Part shown: positions 55,250 to 63,982 of the stretch, one piece after another
Layout of the letters: each line of letters opens with the position of its first letter
Position numbering within the stretch: position 1 is the first letter of the stretch
Source of the DNA: Mesorhizobium sp. Root552
Lineage (GTDB): Bacteria > Pseudomonadota > Alphaproteobacteria > Rhizobiales > Rhizobiaceae
Length of the DNA stretch: 64,000 nt
Reading direction: 5' to 3'
Assembly (NCBI RefSeq): GCF_001427285.1
Contig: NZ_LMFV01000002.1
Span: forward strand, 33,280 to 97,279
Notes under the pieces: generated by a model
Told to the model about the DNA's origin: nothing
What the model saw: only the letters and a program-made list of their open reading frames with translations
Databases searched by the model: none
Made by a program: the position numbers and the translations under genes

Positions 55250-57493
55250 TCAGCCATTGACGCGCCGCGCATCGCTCACGCTAGAGTTTTCCTTGAGCTG
55301 CGACAGCAGCCTGTTCAGGTGCTTCACGTCCCACACTTCAAGGTCGATCAGCATTTCGGTGAAGTCGGGGGCCGTGCGCACCATCGACAGCGTATGGATG
55401 TTGGCGTCGTTGGATGCAATCACCTGCGCGATATCTGCAAGCGATCCCGGCGCATTGATGGCGGTGACGGAAACCCGCGCCGGAAAGCGCTCCTTGTTGT
55501 TTTCATCGATGTCCCAGCGCACATCGATCCAGCGTTCGGGCTGGTCGTCGAAGGCGGTCAGCGACGGCGACTGGATCGGATAGATGGTAATTCCCGATCC
55601 GGGCTGCACGATGCCGACGATGCGGTCACCGGGGACTGCACCTTCCGGCGCAAAATGAACCGGCAGGTCGCCCCTCACCCCGCGGATCGGCACCGCACCG
55701 TCCTTCGGCTGGTCCTTGCCACGGCGCGAGCTGCGGCCGGGAATCTGGAACAGCATGCCGGCGGCGTTGCGGATACGCGACCAGCCTTCCTCCTTCTGCT
55801 TCGGCACCGGCGCGGTCACGCGCTCGTCCTTGTAGTCGGGGAAAACCGCCTTGATCACGTCGGCGGAGGCCAGTTCGCCGCGACCGACAGCGGAAAGCAC
55901 GTCCTCGATATCCTTGCGCGCCAGCCGGTGCAGCACCGGCTTCAGGCTTTCCTTGGTGAAGCTTTTGCCGGTGCGCTCGAAGGCGCGTTCCAGAATGCGC
56001 ATGCCGAGCCCGGAATACTGCTTGCGGATGGCGTTCTTCGTGGCGCGGCGGATGGCGGAGCGGGCCTTGCCGGTCACCACGATCGATTCCCACGCCGCCG
56101 GCGGCACCTGCGCCTTGGAGCGGATGATCTCGACCTCGTCGCCATTCTTCAGTTCGGTCATCAGCGGCATTATGCGCCCGTTGACCTTGGCGCCGACGCA
56201 ACTGTCGCCGACATCGGTGTGCACGGCGTAGGCGAAGTCGATCGGCGTCGCGCCGCGTGGCAGCGCGATCAGCATGCCCTTCGGCGTAAAGCAGAACACC
56301 TGGTCCTGGAACAGCTCCAGCTTGGTGTTTTCGAGGAAGTCTTCCGGGTTGTCGCCCTCGGCCAGTTGCTCGATGGTCCTCCGCAGCCATGCGTAGGCAT
56401 TGGTTTCCTTGGAAATCTGGTGGGTCGCGCCGTTTGGCTTGGCACCCGCCTCTTTCGAACCGAAATCCTTGTAGATCGAGTGCGCGGCAACGCCGTACTC
56501 GGCCACCTTGTTCATTTCCTGCGTGCGAATCTGCAATTCGACGCGCTGGCGCGACGGCCCGACGATGGTGGTGTGGATCGAGCGGTAGTCATTCTGCTTG
56601 GGCGTCGAAATGTAGTCCTTGAAGCGCCCCGGCACCATCGACCATGTGGTGTGGATCGCACCCAACGCCCGGTAGCAATCTGGCACGGTATCGACGACGA
56701 CGCGGAAGCCGAAAATGTCGGAAAGCTGCTCGAACGACAGCGCCTTGGCTTCCATCTTGCGGAACACCGACCACGGCTTTTTCTGGCGGCTGGTGACGTC
56801 GGCCTTGATCGCGTATTTTTCGAACAGGGTCGAAAGCGACTTCTCGATTTCGGTGAGCACGCCCTTGCTGCGCTCGAACATCTCCGCCAGCCGCTCAGTC
56901 ACCATGCGGTGCGCCTCGGGGTTGATGTAGCGGAAGGCGATCTCCTCCAGTTCCTCGCGCATGCCCTGCATGCCCATGCGCCCGGCCAGCGGCGCATAGA
57001 TTTCCATCGTCTCTTCGGCGATGCGCAGGCGCTTGTCTTCGCGCATGTGGTGAAGGGTGCGCATGTTGTGCAGGCGGTCGGCGAGCTTGACCAGAAGCAC
57101 GCGCACATCCTCGGAAATCGCAAGCAAAAGCTTGCGCAGGTTTTCCGCCTGCTCGGCCTTCTTCGACACGAGGTCGAGCTTTTTCAGCTTGGTCAGCCCC
57201 TCGACCAGTTTGCCCATCTCCGGGCCGAACAACTCGTCGATCTCAGCGCGGGTGGCGGTGGTGTCCTCGATGGTGTCGTGGAGCAGCGCGACGGCAATCG
57301 TCGCCTCGTCCATGTGCATCTCGGTCAGGATCGCCGCCACTTCGAGCGGATGCGAGAAATATGGGTCGCCGGAGGCCCGCTTCTGGTGGCCATGCTTCTG
57401 CATGGCATAGACGTAGGCCTTGTTGAGCAGCGCCTCGTTGACGTCAGGCTTGTAGCGCTGGACGCGCTCGACAAGCTCATACTGACGCATCAT
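55250..57493 (-). CDS. rsh: RelA/SpoT bifunctional (p)ppGpp synthetase/hydrolase
   Basis: 747 aa, with both activities predicted. HD hydrolase: H-P-L-E-V-A-A and L-L-H-D-T-I-E-D-T (about residues 50-80). Synthetase: F-R-V-V-V-D-T and Y-R-S-I-H-T-T (about 240-310). TGS domain at about 390-450 (I-D-F-A-Y-A-V-H-T-D-V-G), C-terminal ACT domain at about 670-745. It is the single Rsh type usual in Alphaproteobacteria. ATG at 57493 (57490 also possible). Between rpoZ and pyrE. Confidence 0.95.
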   Translation of the reverse strand: MMRQYELVERVQRYKPDVNEALLNKAYVYAMQKHGHQKRASGDPYFSHPLEVAAILTEMHMDEATIAVALLHDTIEDTTATRAEIDELFGPEMGKLVEGLTKLKKLDLVSKKAEQAENLRKLLLAISEDVRVLLVKLADRLHNMRTLHHMREDKRLRIAEETMEIYAPLAGRMGMQGMREELEEIAFRYINPEAHRMVTERLAEMFERSKGVLTEIEKSLSTLFEKYAIKADVTSRQKKPWSVFRKMEAKALSFEQLSDIFGFRVVVDTVPDCYRALGAIHTTWSMVPGRFKDYISTPKQNDYRSIHTTIVGPSRQRVELQIRTQEMNKVAEYGVAAHSIYKDFGSKEAGAKPNGATHQISKETNAYAWLRRTIEQLAEGDNPEDFLENTKLELFQDQVFCFTPKGMLIALPRGATPIDFAYAVHTDVGDSCVGAKVNGRIMPLMTELKNGDEVEIIRSKAQVPPAAWESIVVTGKARSAIRRATKNAIRKQYSGLGMRILERAFERTGKSFTKESLKPVLHRLARKDIEDVLSAVGRGELASADVIKAVFPDYKDERVTAPVPKQKEEGWSRIRNAAGMLFQIPGRSSRRGKDQPKDGAVPIRGVRGDLPVHFAPEGAVPGDRIVGIVQPGSGITIYPIQSPSLTAFDDQPERWIDVRWDIDENNKERFPARVSVTAINAPGSLADIAQVIASNDANIHTLSMVRTAPDFTEMLIDLEVWDVKHLNRLLSQLKENSSVSDARRVNG

Positions 57494-57603
57494 GGGCAGG
57501 CTCTCACACGGCTGAAATGAAACATGCGCCGCAACGTGTACGGCGCATGTCATAAATAGCTATGAAAATCGCGGACCGGAAGTGCCCGCACCCTGCCAAA
57601 CGA

Positions 57604-58005
57604 TCAGTAATCGTCGCTTTTTTCCGGCGGAACCAGGCCTTCGATGCCGGCCAGCAGGTCTTCTTCCGACATGCGGTCGAAAGTGATGTTTTCTTCCGGC
57701 TCGTCGGCATCGGCGGAAACGGCTGCGCCGGTCTGATCGGCGATGGCGTCGCTCTCGGGAGCCTCCGGCTCGTCGACCTCGACATGCTTCTGCAGCGAGT
57801 GGATCAGATCTTCCTTGAGGTCGCCCGGCGAAAGCGTCTCGTCGGCGATTTCGCGCAGCGCGACGACCGGGTTCTTGTCGTTGTCGCGCGCAACGGTGAT
57901 CTGCGCGCCCTGGCTGATCTGACGGGCGCGGTGGCCGGCCAGAAGGACCAGCTCAAAGCGGTTGTCGACCTTGTCAATGCAATCTTCAACGGTCACGCGG
58001 GCCAT
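57604..58005 (-). CDS. rpoZ: RNA polymerase omega subunit
   Basis: 133-aa omega subunit that stabilises the core polymerase and in many bacteria carries a ppGpp site. N-terminal core [20 protein letters not shown] and R-A-R-Q-I-S-Q-G. The acidic C-terminal extension (about 70-133) is typical of the group. First gene of the stringent-response run; a candidate promoter lies about 50 bp upstream. Confidence 0.96.
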   Translation of the reverse strand: MARVTVEDCIDKVDNRFELVLLAGHRARQISQGAQITVARDNDKNPVVALREIADETLSPGDLKEDLIHSLQKHVEVDEPEAPESDAIADQTGAAVSADADEPEENITFDRMSEEDLLAGIEGLVPPEKSDDY

Positions 58006-58051
58006 TGGATGCCCCTTTCATGCGAAGGATTTGATGGAAAACAGGCGCGGT

Positions 58052-58079
58052 CCATAACCCGGCTACCCGAAAAAAACAA
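58052..58079 (-). promoter_or_regulatory. Candidate promoter of the rpoZ-rsh operon
   Basis: On the minus strand TTGTTT (58079-58074) and TTATGG (58057-58052) are spaced by 16 bp, about 47 bp before the rpoZ ATG. Acceptable housekeeping-type elements, sequence match only. Confidence 0.4.
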
Positions 58080-58215
58080 GCATTTTGGCTACCCCCGCCC
58101 AATTGCGGGCTGAAAGGCAAGCACCCGGCCTCATCAAATTCGCTTGTACGCCGATTGCGGCGGATAAAATGCCACGAAGCTGACGTTATTTCGGAAGATG
58201 AGTTGATCTGTATGG

Positions 58216-58238
58216 ACAAGGATTTGTCGCATCCTTGT
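58216..58238. promoter_or_regulatory. Perfect inverted repeat upstream of the NYN gene
   Basis: ACAAGGAT (58216-58223) and ATCCTTGT (58231-58238) with 7 bp between, about 62 bp before the NYN start. May be an operator or leader hairpin; no candidate regulator is evident. Confidence 0.4.
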
Positions 58239-58299
58239 TAGGATCGACGCCCACGCCGGATTATTTGACCACCGCCTATATTCGCCAAAGGATATTTCA

Positions 58300-58884
58300 A
58301 TGTTCGACCCCCGAGAGAAGATTGCTCTCTTCATCGACGGCGCCAACCTTTACGCAACTTCCCGCTCGCTCGGCTTCGACATCGATTACCGCAAGCTGTT
58401 GTCCAGCTTCCAGAAGCGCGGCTACCTGCTTCGCGCCTACTACTACACCGCCCTTGTCGAAGATCAGGAATATTCCTCGATCCGCCCGCTGATCGACTGG
58501 CTCGACTACAACGGCTTCAAGGTCGTGACCAAGCCTGCCAAGGAATTCACCGACGCCGCCGGACGCCGCAAGATCAAGGGCAACATGGACATCGAATTGA
58601 CCGTCGATGCGCTCGAACTTGCCGATGTCGTCGATCACTACGTCATCTTCTCCGGCGACGGCGACTTCCGCACGCTGGTCGAGGCGCTGCAGCGGCGCGG
58701 CCGCAAGGTTTCCATCGTCTCCACCATGGCCTCGCAGCCACCGATGATCTCCGACGACCTGCGCCGCCAGGCCGACCATTTCATCGACCTCATGACGTTG
58801 AAGAACGAGGTCGGGCGCGATCCCAACGAGCGTCCGCTGCGTCGGCCCGAACCCACCTCGCAGGACGAGGACGACGATTACTGA
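58300..58884 (+). CDS. LabA-like NYN-domain protein
   Basis: 194-aa PIN-like nuclease fold of the NYN/DUF88 family. Conserved acidic residues: I-D-G-A-N-L-Y near the N-terminus, I-K-G-N-M-D-I-E-L in the middle and F-S-G-D-G-D-F. The highly acidic tail (D-E-D-D-D-Y) is at the C-terminus. RNA is a likely but unproven substrate. AAAGGA precedes the ATG; the uracil-DNA glycosylase gene starts 11 bp downstream. Confidence 0.88.
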   Translation: MFDPREKIALFIDGANLYATSRSLGFDIDYRKLLSSFQKRGYLLRAYYYTALVEDQEYSSIRPLIDWLDYNGFKVVTKPAKEFTDAAGRRKIKGNMDIELTVDALELADVVDHYVIFSGDGDFRTLVEALQRRGRKVSIVSTMASQPPMISDDLRRQADHFIDLMTLKNEVGRDPNERPLRRPEPTSQDEDDDY

Positions 58885-58895
58885 GGCGCCCTGCC

Positions 58896-59546
58896 ATGAT
58901 CGCCTCGTCCGAACCGGACCGCGACTGCGCGCTCTGCCCTCGCCTGCACGATTTCATCGCCGAATGGCGCGAGCGCGAACCGGCGTGGTTCAACGCGCCG
59001 GTGCCGGCCTTCCTGCCGCCTGAAGGCGACGATTCGGTGCGCCTGCTCATCGTCGGGCTGGCGCCCGGCCTGCGCGGCGCGAACCGCACCGGCCGCCCCT
59101 TCACCGGCGACTATGCCGGCGACCTGCTCTATTCGACCTTGCTCCGGTTCGGCCTTGCCAGCGGACGCTTCGAGGCGCGGCCCGACGACAGCCTCCAGCT
59201 TTCCCGAACGGCCATCGTCAACGCGGTGCGCTGCGTGCCGCCGCAGAACAAGCCGACCGGACCCGAAATTTCCACCTGCCGCACGTTTCTAACGCCGACG
59301 ATCGAGCGGTTCCCCAATCTCAGCGCCGTTCTGGCGCTCGGTTCCATCGCGCATCAATCGGTCGTGCGGGCGCTTGGCGGGCGCGTTGCGGCGCATCCGT
59401 TCAAGCATCGCGGCCTGCACCAACTCGGCCACGTCACGCTGTTTTCCAGCTACCATTGCTCGCGCTACAACACCAATACCGGCGTTCTGACGGAAGAAAT
59501 GTTCGTCAATGTCTTCAAGGATATAGCGGAATTTCTTGGGGAATAG
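58896..59546 (+). CDS. Family 5 (UDGb-type) uracil-DNA glycosylase
   Basis: 216-aa Fe-S glycosylase removing uracil and probably deaminated adenine from DNA. Four cluster cysteines are visible: C11, C14, C113 and C128. The active-site segment reads V-G-L-A-P-G-L-R-G-A-N-R-T-G-R-P, typical of family 5 rather than family 4. Co-transcribed with the NYN gene, and followed directly by the CAGTAGGG tandem repeat. Confidence 0.88.
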   Translation: MIASSEPDRDCALCPRLHDFIAEWREREPAWFNAPVPAFLPPEGDDSVRLLIVGLAPGLRGANRTGRPFTGDYAGDLLYSTLLRFGLASGRFEARPDDSLQLSRTAIVNAVRCVPPQNKPTGPEISTCRTFLTPTIERFPNLSAVLALGSIAHQSVVRALGGRVAAHPFKHRGLHQLGHVTLFSSYHCSRYNTNTGVLTEEMFVNVFKDIAEFLGE

Positions 59547-59558
59547 ATTCTGCCAAGC

Positions 59559-59628
59559 CAGTAGGGCAGTAGGGCAGTAGGGCAGTAGGGCAGTAGGGCA
59601 GTAGGGCAGTAGGGCAGTAGGGCAGTAG
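59559..59628. repeat. Tandem repeat of CAGTAGGG (about 8.75 units)
   Basis: Eight perfect 8-bp units (59559-59622) followed by a partial CAGTAG. Two inverted copies (CTGCCCTACTG) occur at about 59686-59696 further downstream. It lies between convergent UDG and smpB genes. It is a microsatellite-like array and likely to vary in unit number between strains. No spacers, so not a CRISPR. Confidence 0.92.
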
Positions 59629-59738
59629 AAGGAATTTGTCCGTAGTCCTTGCGTCAACGGCGAATCCGCCTCGCGGCAACACAACATACTGCCCTACTGC
59701 CTTATTCCCCTTTTCCCTTAGTCCCCTATTCGCCCAAC

Positions 59739-60218
59739 CTACCCCCGCTCTTTCAGCAGGCGTCCCTTCTCGCGGTTCCAGTCGCGCTGCTTTTCCGTCT
59801 CGCGCTTGTCGTGCAGCTTCTTGCCGCGCGCGATCGCCAGCAGAAGCTTCGCCCTGCCCTTGTCGTTGAAATAGATTTTCAACGGCACCAGCGTCATGCC
59901 TTCGCGTTCGATGCTTTGCGACAGGCGCGCCATTTCCCGCTTCGACACCAACAGCTTCCTGCGCCGGCGCGGTTCGTGGTTGAAGCGGTTGGCCTGCAGG
60001 TATTCCGGCAGGTACGAGTTGATCAGCCATATCTCGCCACCCTCGAACGAGGCGTAGGATTCCTGGATATTGGCATGGCCGCCGCGCAACGCCTTGACCT
60101 CGGTGCCGCTCAGCACCAGGCCCGTCTCGAGCGTATCGAGCACTTCATAGTTGAAGCGCGCCTTGCGGTTTTCCGCGGCGACCTTGCTGTTGGGATCGGC
60201 TTTTCTGACCTGATTCAT
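59739..60218 (-). CDS. smpB: SsrA-binding protein SmpB
   Basis: 159-aa tmRNA partner for rescuing stalled ribosomes. Motifs: [25 protein letters not shown], and the basic tail that enters the decoding centre (K-K-L-H-D-K-R-E and W-N-R-E-K-G-R-L). Just upstream of it is an inverted-repeat element, then repeat copy 4 and dapA. Confidence 0.96.
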   Translation of the reverse strand: MNQVRKADPNSKVAAENRKARFNYEVLDTLETGLVLSGTEVKALRGGHANIQESYASFEGGEIWLINSYLPEYLQANRFNHEPRRRRKLLVSKREMARLSQSIEREGMTLVPLKIYFNDKGRAKLLLAIARGKKLHDKRETEKQRDWNREKGRLLKERG

Positions 60219-60233
60219 CGACTAGGGACCCGG

Positions 60234-60316
60234 TTCGAAACTCGCTCCAGCGAGTCATATGGTGAACTCCGCAAATAGGGAGAACGCCCTCAAATGGCCG
60301 CTGGAGCAGAGTTTCG
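60234..60316. repeat. 83-bp inverted-repeat element upstream of smpB
   Basis: The 17-nt arm 60236-60252 (starting CGAAACTCGC) is inverted in 60299-60316, with one bulged base (A). The 46-bp centre contains a small CTCC/GGAG dyad. Lies between smpB and repeat copy 4; not the same sequence as the RIME-like repeat. Confidence 0.65.
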
Positions 60317-60343
60317 CAAGTGCCAGCCCAGGGTATGCCGGGA

Positions 60344-60460
60344 TTCAGGTCAGGGTGAGCCGAGAATGGTGGCTTTCGATAACCGGAGCGGAGCGTACGT
60401 TAAGGTACGTGAGCACCGGAAGCGCAGAAAGTCGCCATTTGCAGGCCACCATCACCTGAA
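60344..60460. repeat. RIME-like palindromic repeat, copy 4
   Basis: 117 bp with arms TTCAGGT (60344-60350) and ACCTGAA (60454-60460) and the same internal blocks as copies 1-3. It starts 12 bp beyond the dapA stop on the minus strand. Confidence 0.82.
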
Positions 60461-60472
60461 GCGCGATATACC

Positions 60473-61354
60473 CTAGTTTATCAAGCCGGCATGCTTCATG
60501 GCCGCTTCGATCTTCTGTTCCGCCGAATTCTCGGCGGTGACCAGCGGCAAGCGCACGACATTTTCGATCTTGCCCAGCCGCGAAAGCCCGTATTTCGCGC
60601 CGGCCACGCCCGGATCGAGGAAGATCGCCTTGTGCAGCGGCAGCAGCCGGTCCTGCAATTCCAACGCCTTGGCCGAATTGCCGGAGAGCGAGGCTTCCTG
60701 GAACTCCGCGCACAGGCGCGGCGCGACATTCGACGTCACCGAAATGCAGCCGATGCCGCCATGCGCGTTGAAGCCGAGGGCGGAAGCATCCTCGCCCGAA
60801 AGCTGGACGAAGTCCTTGCCGCAGGTCGCGCGCTGTTCGGAAACGCGCTCGATCTTGCCGGTCGCATCCTTCACGCCGACGATGTTCTTGAAGTCGTTGG
60901 CAAGGCGGCCCATCGTCTCCGGGCTCATGTCGATGACCGAGCGCGGCGGGATGTTGTAGATGACGATCGGCAGCGAGGTTGCCCGCGCCACGGCAGCGAA
61001 GTGCTCGTAGAGACCGCGTTGCGTCGGCTTGTTGTAATAGGGCGTCACCACCAGCGCTGCATCGGCGCCGACGCTTTCGGCGTACTTTACCAGTCCGATC
61101 GCTTCCTGCGTGTTGTTGGAGCCGGCGCCGGCAACCACCGGCACGCGTCCCTTGGCTACTTCCACGCACACCTTCACCACCTGGCGGTGCTCGTCATGCG
61201 AGAGCGTCGGCGATTCACCGGTCGTGCCAACCGGAACGAGCCCGGTGGTGCCTTCTGCGATCTGCCAGTCGACCAATGCCCGAAAGGCTTTCTCGTCGAA
61301 ACGTCCGCCCTGTTCGAACGGTGTCACGAGCGCGGTAAGCGAGCCTCTCAGCAT
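60473..61354 (-). CDS. dapA: 4-hydroxy-tetrahydrodipicolinate synthase
   Basis: 293-aa aldolase condensing pyruvate with aspartate semialdehyde for lysine and peptidoglycan synthesis. Schiff-base Lys is K162 (V-K-D-A-T-G), with Y133 (I-Y-N-I-P-P-R) and G-T-T-G-E-S. The ATG at 61354 starts the family N-terminus [13 protein letters not shown]; the longer frame to 61516 is rejected. Divergent from the transglycosylase gene. Confidence 0.96.
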   Translation of the reverse strand: MLRGSLTALVTPFEQGGRFDEKAFRALVDWQIAEGTTGLVPVGTTGESPTLSHDEHRQVVKVCVEVAKGRVPVVAGAGSNNTQEAIGLVKYAESVGADAALVVTPYYNKPTQRGLYEHFAAVARATSLPIVIYNIPPRSVIDMSPETMGRLANDFKNIVGVKDATGKIERVSEQRATCGKDFVQLSGEDASALGFNAHGGIGCISVTSNVAPRLCAEFQEASLSGNSAKALELQDRLLPLHKAIFLDPGVAGAKYGLSRLGKIENVVRLPLVTAENSAEQKIEAAMKHAGLIN

Positions 61355-61587
61355 TCTATCCAACTCCACGGAACCCTTTGGTTCCCATCTGTTTCCTTCG
61401 CGCGCCTTTAACCTAAAGCGCGGCGGCGCACCATAGTCTCGACACCGTTCTGCGGCAAGAAAAGCTGATAAGGCCAGTTGACCGGAAAGACCACAGCATC
61501 CGAGCGTTGCCGCCACCTTCGTTTACAGCCCCTTCACACGGCAGGGATAGGCTGCTTCCAAGCCTGCAAAGCCACGCAAACCAGATC

Positions 61588-63645
61588 ATGCCGATGACCA
61601 GAAAATCGACAAAAGTCATGATCGGCGCACGCCCGCTGCGGCTTGCATTCCTCGGCGCGGCTGTCGCACTGCTGTCGTCTCTCTCCACCGGCACGCCGGT
61701 GGACAAGGCATCGACAGCGGGCATTTCCGTTCCCGAAATCGAGAACCTCAGCGCCCAACCAGCCGACGAAACCACCCCGCTCAAGGGTGGTCTCGACGCC
61801 CTTGCGGCGCGCGATATCGACGCCGCGCGGACGATGCGCGACCGACTTCCGGCAAACTCGCTCGATCGCCATGTTCTAGCCTGGGCCATCGCCATCTATG
61901 GCGGCAGTGGCGTGCCGAGCGGAGACATCGCCGCCACCGCCCGCATGCTGCCGGATTGGCCTGGCGCCGAGGTGCTGCGCCGAAACAGCGAGCGCGCGCT
62001 TTACCGCGAGAACCCGGGTGCAGCCACGGTTGTCGAGGCATTCAACGGCAGCCAGCCGCAAACGCGCGAAGGCGTCGTCCTTTTGACGCGCGCCTATCTT
62101 GCGCTCGGCAACGCCAAGGCGGCGGCAAGCGTGCTTTCCCCCTTCTGGCGCACCGAGAAACTGGAAGCTGCGGAAGAAACGGCCATCCTTTCCGAATTCG
62201 GCGCGATCATTCCGCAAGCCGATCACCGCTACCGCATGGAGCGCATGTTCTATGCCGAGCGGGTGAATTCGGCGCAACGTGTGGCGGCTCTCGCCGGCGC
62301 GCAACAGTTGGCCGATGCGTGGGCCGCCGCCTTGCGCGGCGACAAGAAAGCGCCTGCCTTGCTGAAGGCCGTACCCCAGGAGCAGCGTTCGGCGGGCTAC
62401 TATTTCGCGCAAGCCAGGTATCTGAGGCGGCAGGACAAATTCAGGGCAGCGGCAGCGGCCATGATGAAGGCGCCGACGGATCGCGCCGCCCTTGCCGACC
62501 CTGACCAATGGTGGCTGGAACGACGCGTTCTGTCGCGTGAACTGGTCGATCAGGGCGACGTCAAAACCGCCTACCGGCTCGTCGAGGCTCATGCCGCCGA
62601 AAGTGCCGCCAATGCTGCCGACGCCGAATTTCACGCCGGCTGGTATGCGCTGCGCAACCTCAACGATCCGGTGCTTGCCAGCAAGCATTTCCGCCGTATC
62701 GCCGATCTTGCCGAAGGCGCGATCACGCGCTCACGTGCCTTCTACTGGCTTGGCCGCGCAGCCGAGGCTGGCGGGCCGGGCAACGCGAAGGAAGAATTTG
62801 ACAGGGCGGCCAGCTACGGCACCACCTTCTACGGCCAGTTGGCCGGAGAACGCATCGGTCGGCAGGCGCTCAACATCGCCTACCCATCCCCCAGCGACGC
62901 CGACCGCCGGAATTTTACCGCGCGTGAAGCCGTCAGCGCCATCCGGCGGCTCGAGAAGGCGGGTTATGCGCGCTATGCCGACAGGCTCTATCTCGATCTG
63001 GCAGGCCAGTTGGCCAGCCCCGGCGAAATCGCCCTTCTGGCCGGCATGGCGGAAAGCCAAGGCAACCACTTTCTCGCGCTCAGGATCGGCAAGGCCGCGG
63101 CTGCGCGCGGCATCGATGTCGGGGCTCTGTCGCATCCGGTGGGCGTCATTCCCTCGTCCGCGGATATTTCCGGCTCAGGCGCAGCCCTTGCCTACGCCAT
63201 CGCGCGTCAGGAAAGCGAATTCAACATCGGAGCTGTTTCCGGGGCCGGCGCGCTTGGCCTGCTCCAGCTCATGCCCTCTACCGCTGAGCAATTGGCGAAG
63301 AAGGCGGGCGTTCCCTTCTCTTCGATGCGGCTGACCACCGATGCCGGTTACAATGCCACGCTTGGCGCGGCTTTCCTCGGCGAGCAGCTTGGCCGTTTCG
63401 ACGGCTCCTACGTGCTTACCTTCGCCGGTTACAATGCCGGCCCGCGCCGGGCTGCCCAGTGGATCGCGCGCTACGGCGATCCGCGCGGCAAGAAACTGGA
63501 CGAGGTGGTCGACTGGATCGAGCGTATCCCGTTCGCCGAAACGCGCAGCTATGTCCAGCGCGTGATGGAGAACTACGAGGTCTACAAGATGCAGCTTTCC
63601 GGCTCTTTCGACATCGCCGGCGACCTCGTCCACGGCCGCAGGTAA
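61588..63645 (+). CDS. Soluble lytic murein transglycosylase
   Basis: About 685 aa. Signal or anchor region (A-F-L-G-A-A-V-A-L-L-S-S-L-S) near residues 18-32, then a long helical superhelix (about 70-500), then the SLT domain with catalytic Glu in A-I-A-R-Q-E-S-E-F and G-L-L-Q-L-M-P-S-T-A. It cuts peptidoglycan with 1,6-anhydro products during recycling. Candidate starts at 61588, 61594 and 61618 are not resolved. Divergent from dapA. Confidence 0.92.
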   Translation: MPMTRKSTKVMIGARPLRLAFLGAAVALLSSLSTGTPVDKASTAGISVPEIENLSAQPADETTPLKGGLDALAARDIDAARTMRDRLPANSLDRHVLAWAIAIYGGSGVPSGDIAATARMLPDWPGAEVLRRNSERALYRENPGAATVVEAFNGSQPQTREGVVLLTRAYLALGNAKAAASVLSPFWRTEKLEAAEETAILSEFGAIIPQADHRYRMERMFYAERVNSAQRVAALAGAQQLADAWAAALRGDKKAPALLKAVPQEQRSAGYYFAQARYLRRQDKFRAAAAAMMKAPTDRAALADPDQWWLERRVLSRELVDQGDVKTAYRLVEAHAAESAANAADAEFHAGWYALRNLNDPVLASKHFRRIADLAEGAITRSRAFYWLGRAAEAGGPGNAKEEFDRAASYGTTFYGQLAGERIGRQALNIAYPSPSDADRRNFTAREAVSAIRRLEKAGYARYADRLYLDLAGQLASPGEIALLAGMAESQGNHFLALRIGKAAAARGIDVGALSHPVGVIPSSADISGSGAALAYAIARQESEFNIGAVSGAGALGLLQLMPSTAEQLAKKAGVPFSSMRLTTDAGYNATLGAAFLGEQLGRFDGSYVLTFAGYNAGPRRAAQWIARYGDPRGKKLDEVVDWIERIPFAETRSYVQRVMENYEVYKMQLSGSFDIAGDLVHGRR

Positions 63646-63721
63646 GATCCTCATAGTCATCCCCGAATTCGCTTTCGTGCGAAGCGAGGTCGGATGAGGT
63701 TGAGCGCAAACGCTGATGCCT

Positions 63722-63747
63722 CCCTCTCCCCGCCTGCGGGGAGAGGG
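63722..63747 (+). repeat. GC-rich palindrome downstream of the transglycosylase gene
   Basis: CCCTCTCCCCGC (63722-63733) pairs perfectly with GCGGGGAGAGGG (63736-63747) around a 2-nt centre. Such CTCTCCCCGC palindromes are common between genes in Mesorhizobium-type genomes (recollection), and it may serve as a transcript 3' end for the transglycosylase gene. Confidence 0.65.
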
Positions 63748-63962
63748 TAAGGGTGAGGGGCAGCGCGAGCGTCGCAGGAGTGGATCGAACGACCCGTTTC
63801 CCTATCCACACCCCATGCCAACCCCTTGTTCCCACTCACTTCCTGAAAAATCTTTCACCCCACTTATCCCCACCCTCTGCACCTTCCCCCATACTCTGCC
63901 CCATCGCTCTTGCGGGAACCGGCTGCGCACCGGGCAACGGTTAGGGCGGCGGTGACCTCCCC

Positions 63963-63982
63963 CCATTGGTTCGGCCCAATGG
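63963..63982. other. Small hairpin near the window end
   Basis: CCATTGG (63963-63969) and CCAATGG (63976-63982) are inverted around TTCGGC, a 7-bp stem. No T-run follows. Too little context to interpret. Confidence 0.3.

Noticed and set aside
55142..57520. 792-aa + strand open frame opposite rsh
   Set aside because: Antisense shadow of RelA/SpoT, His/Arg-rich with no domain. Rsh is complete on the minus strand.
59559..59628. CAGTAGGG array as a CRISPR
   Set aside because: Units abut without spacers and are only 8 bp, and no cas genes are present.
59515..60030. Minus-strand frame with repeated C-P-T-A-L-L-P-Y peptide
   Set aside because: The peptide repeat is just the translation of the CAGTAGGG DNA array. 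The frame overlaps smpB in another phase and has no ribosome-binding site.
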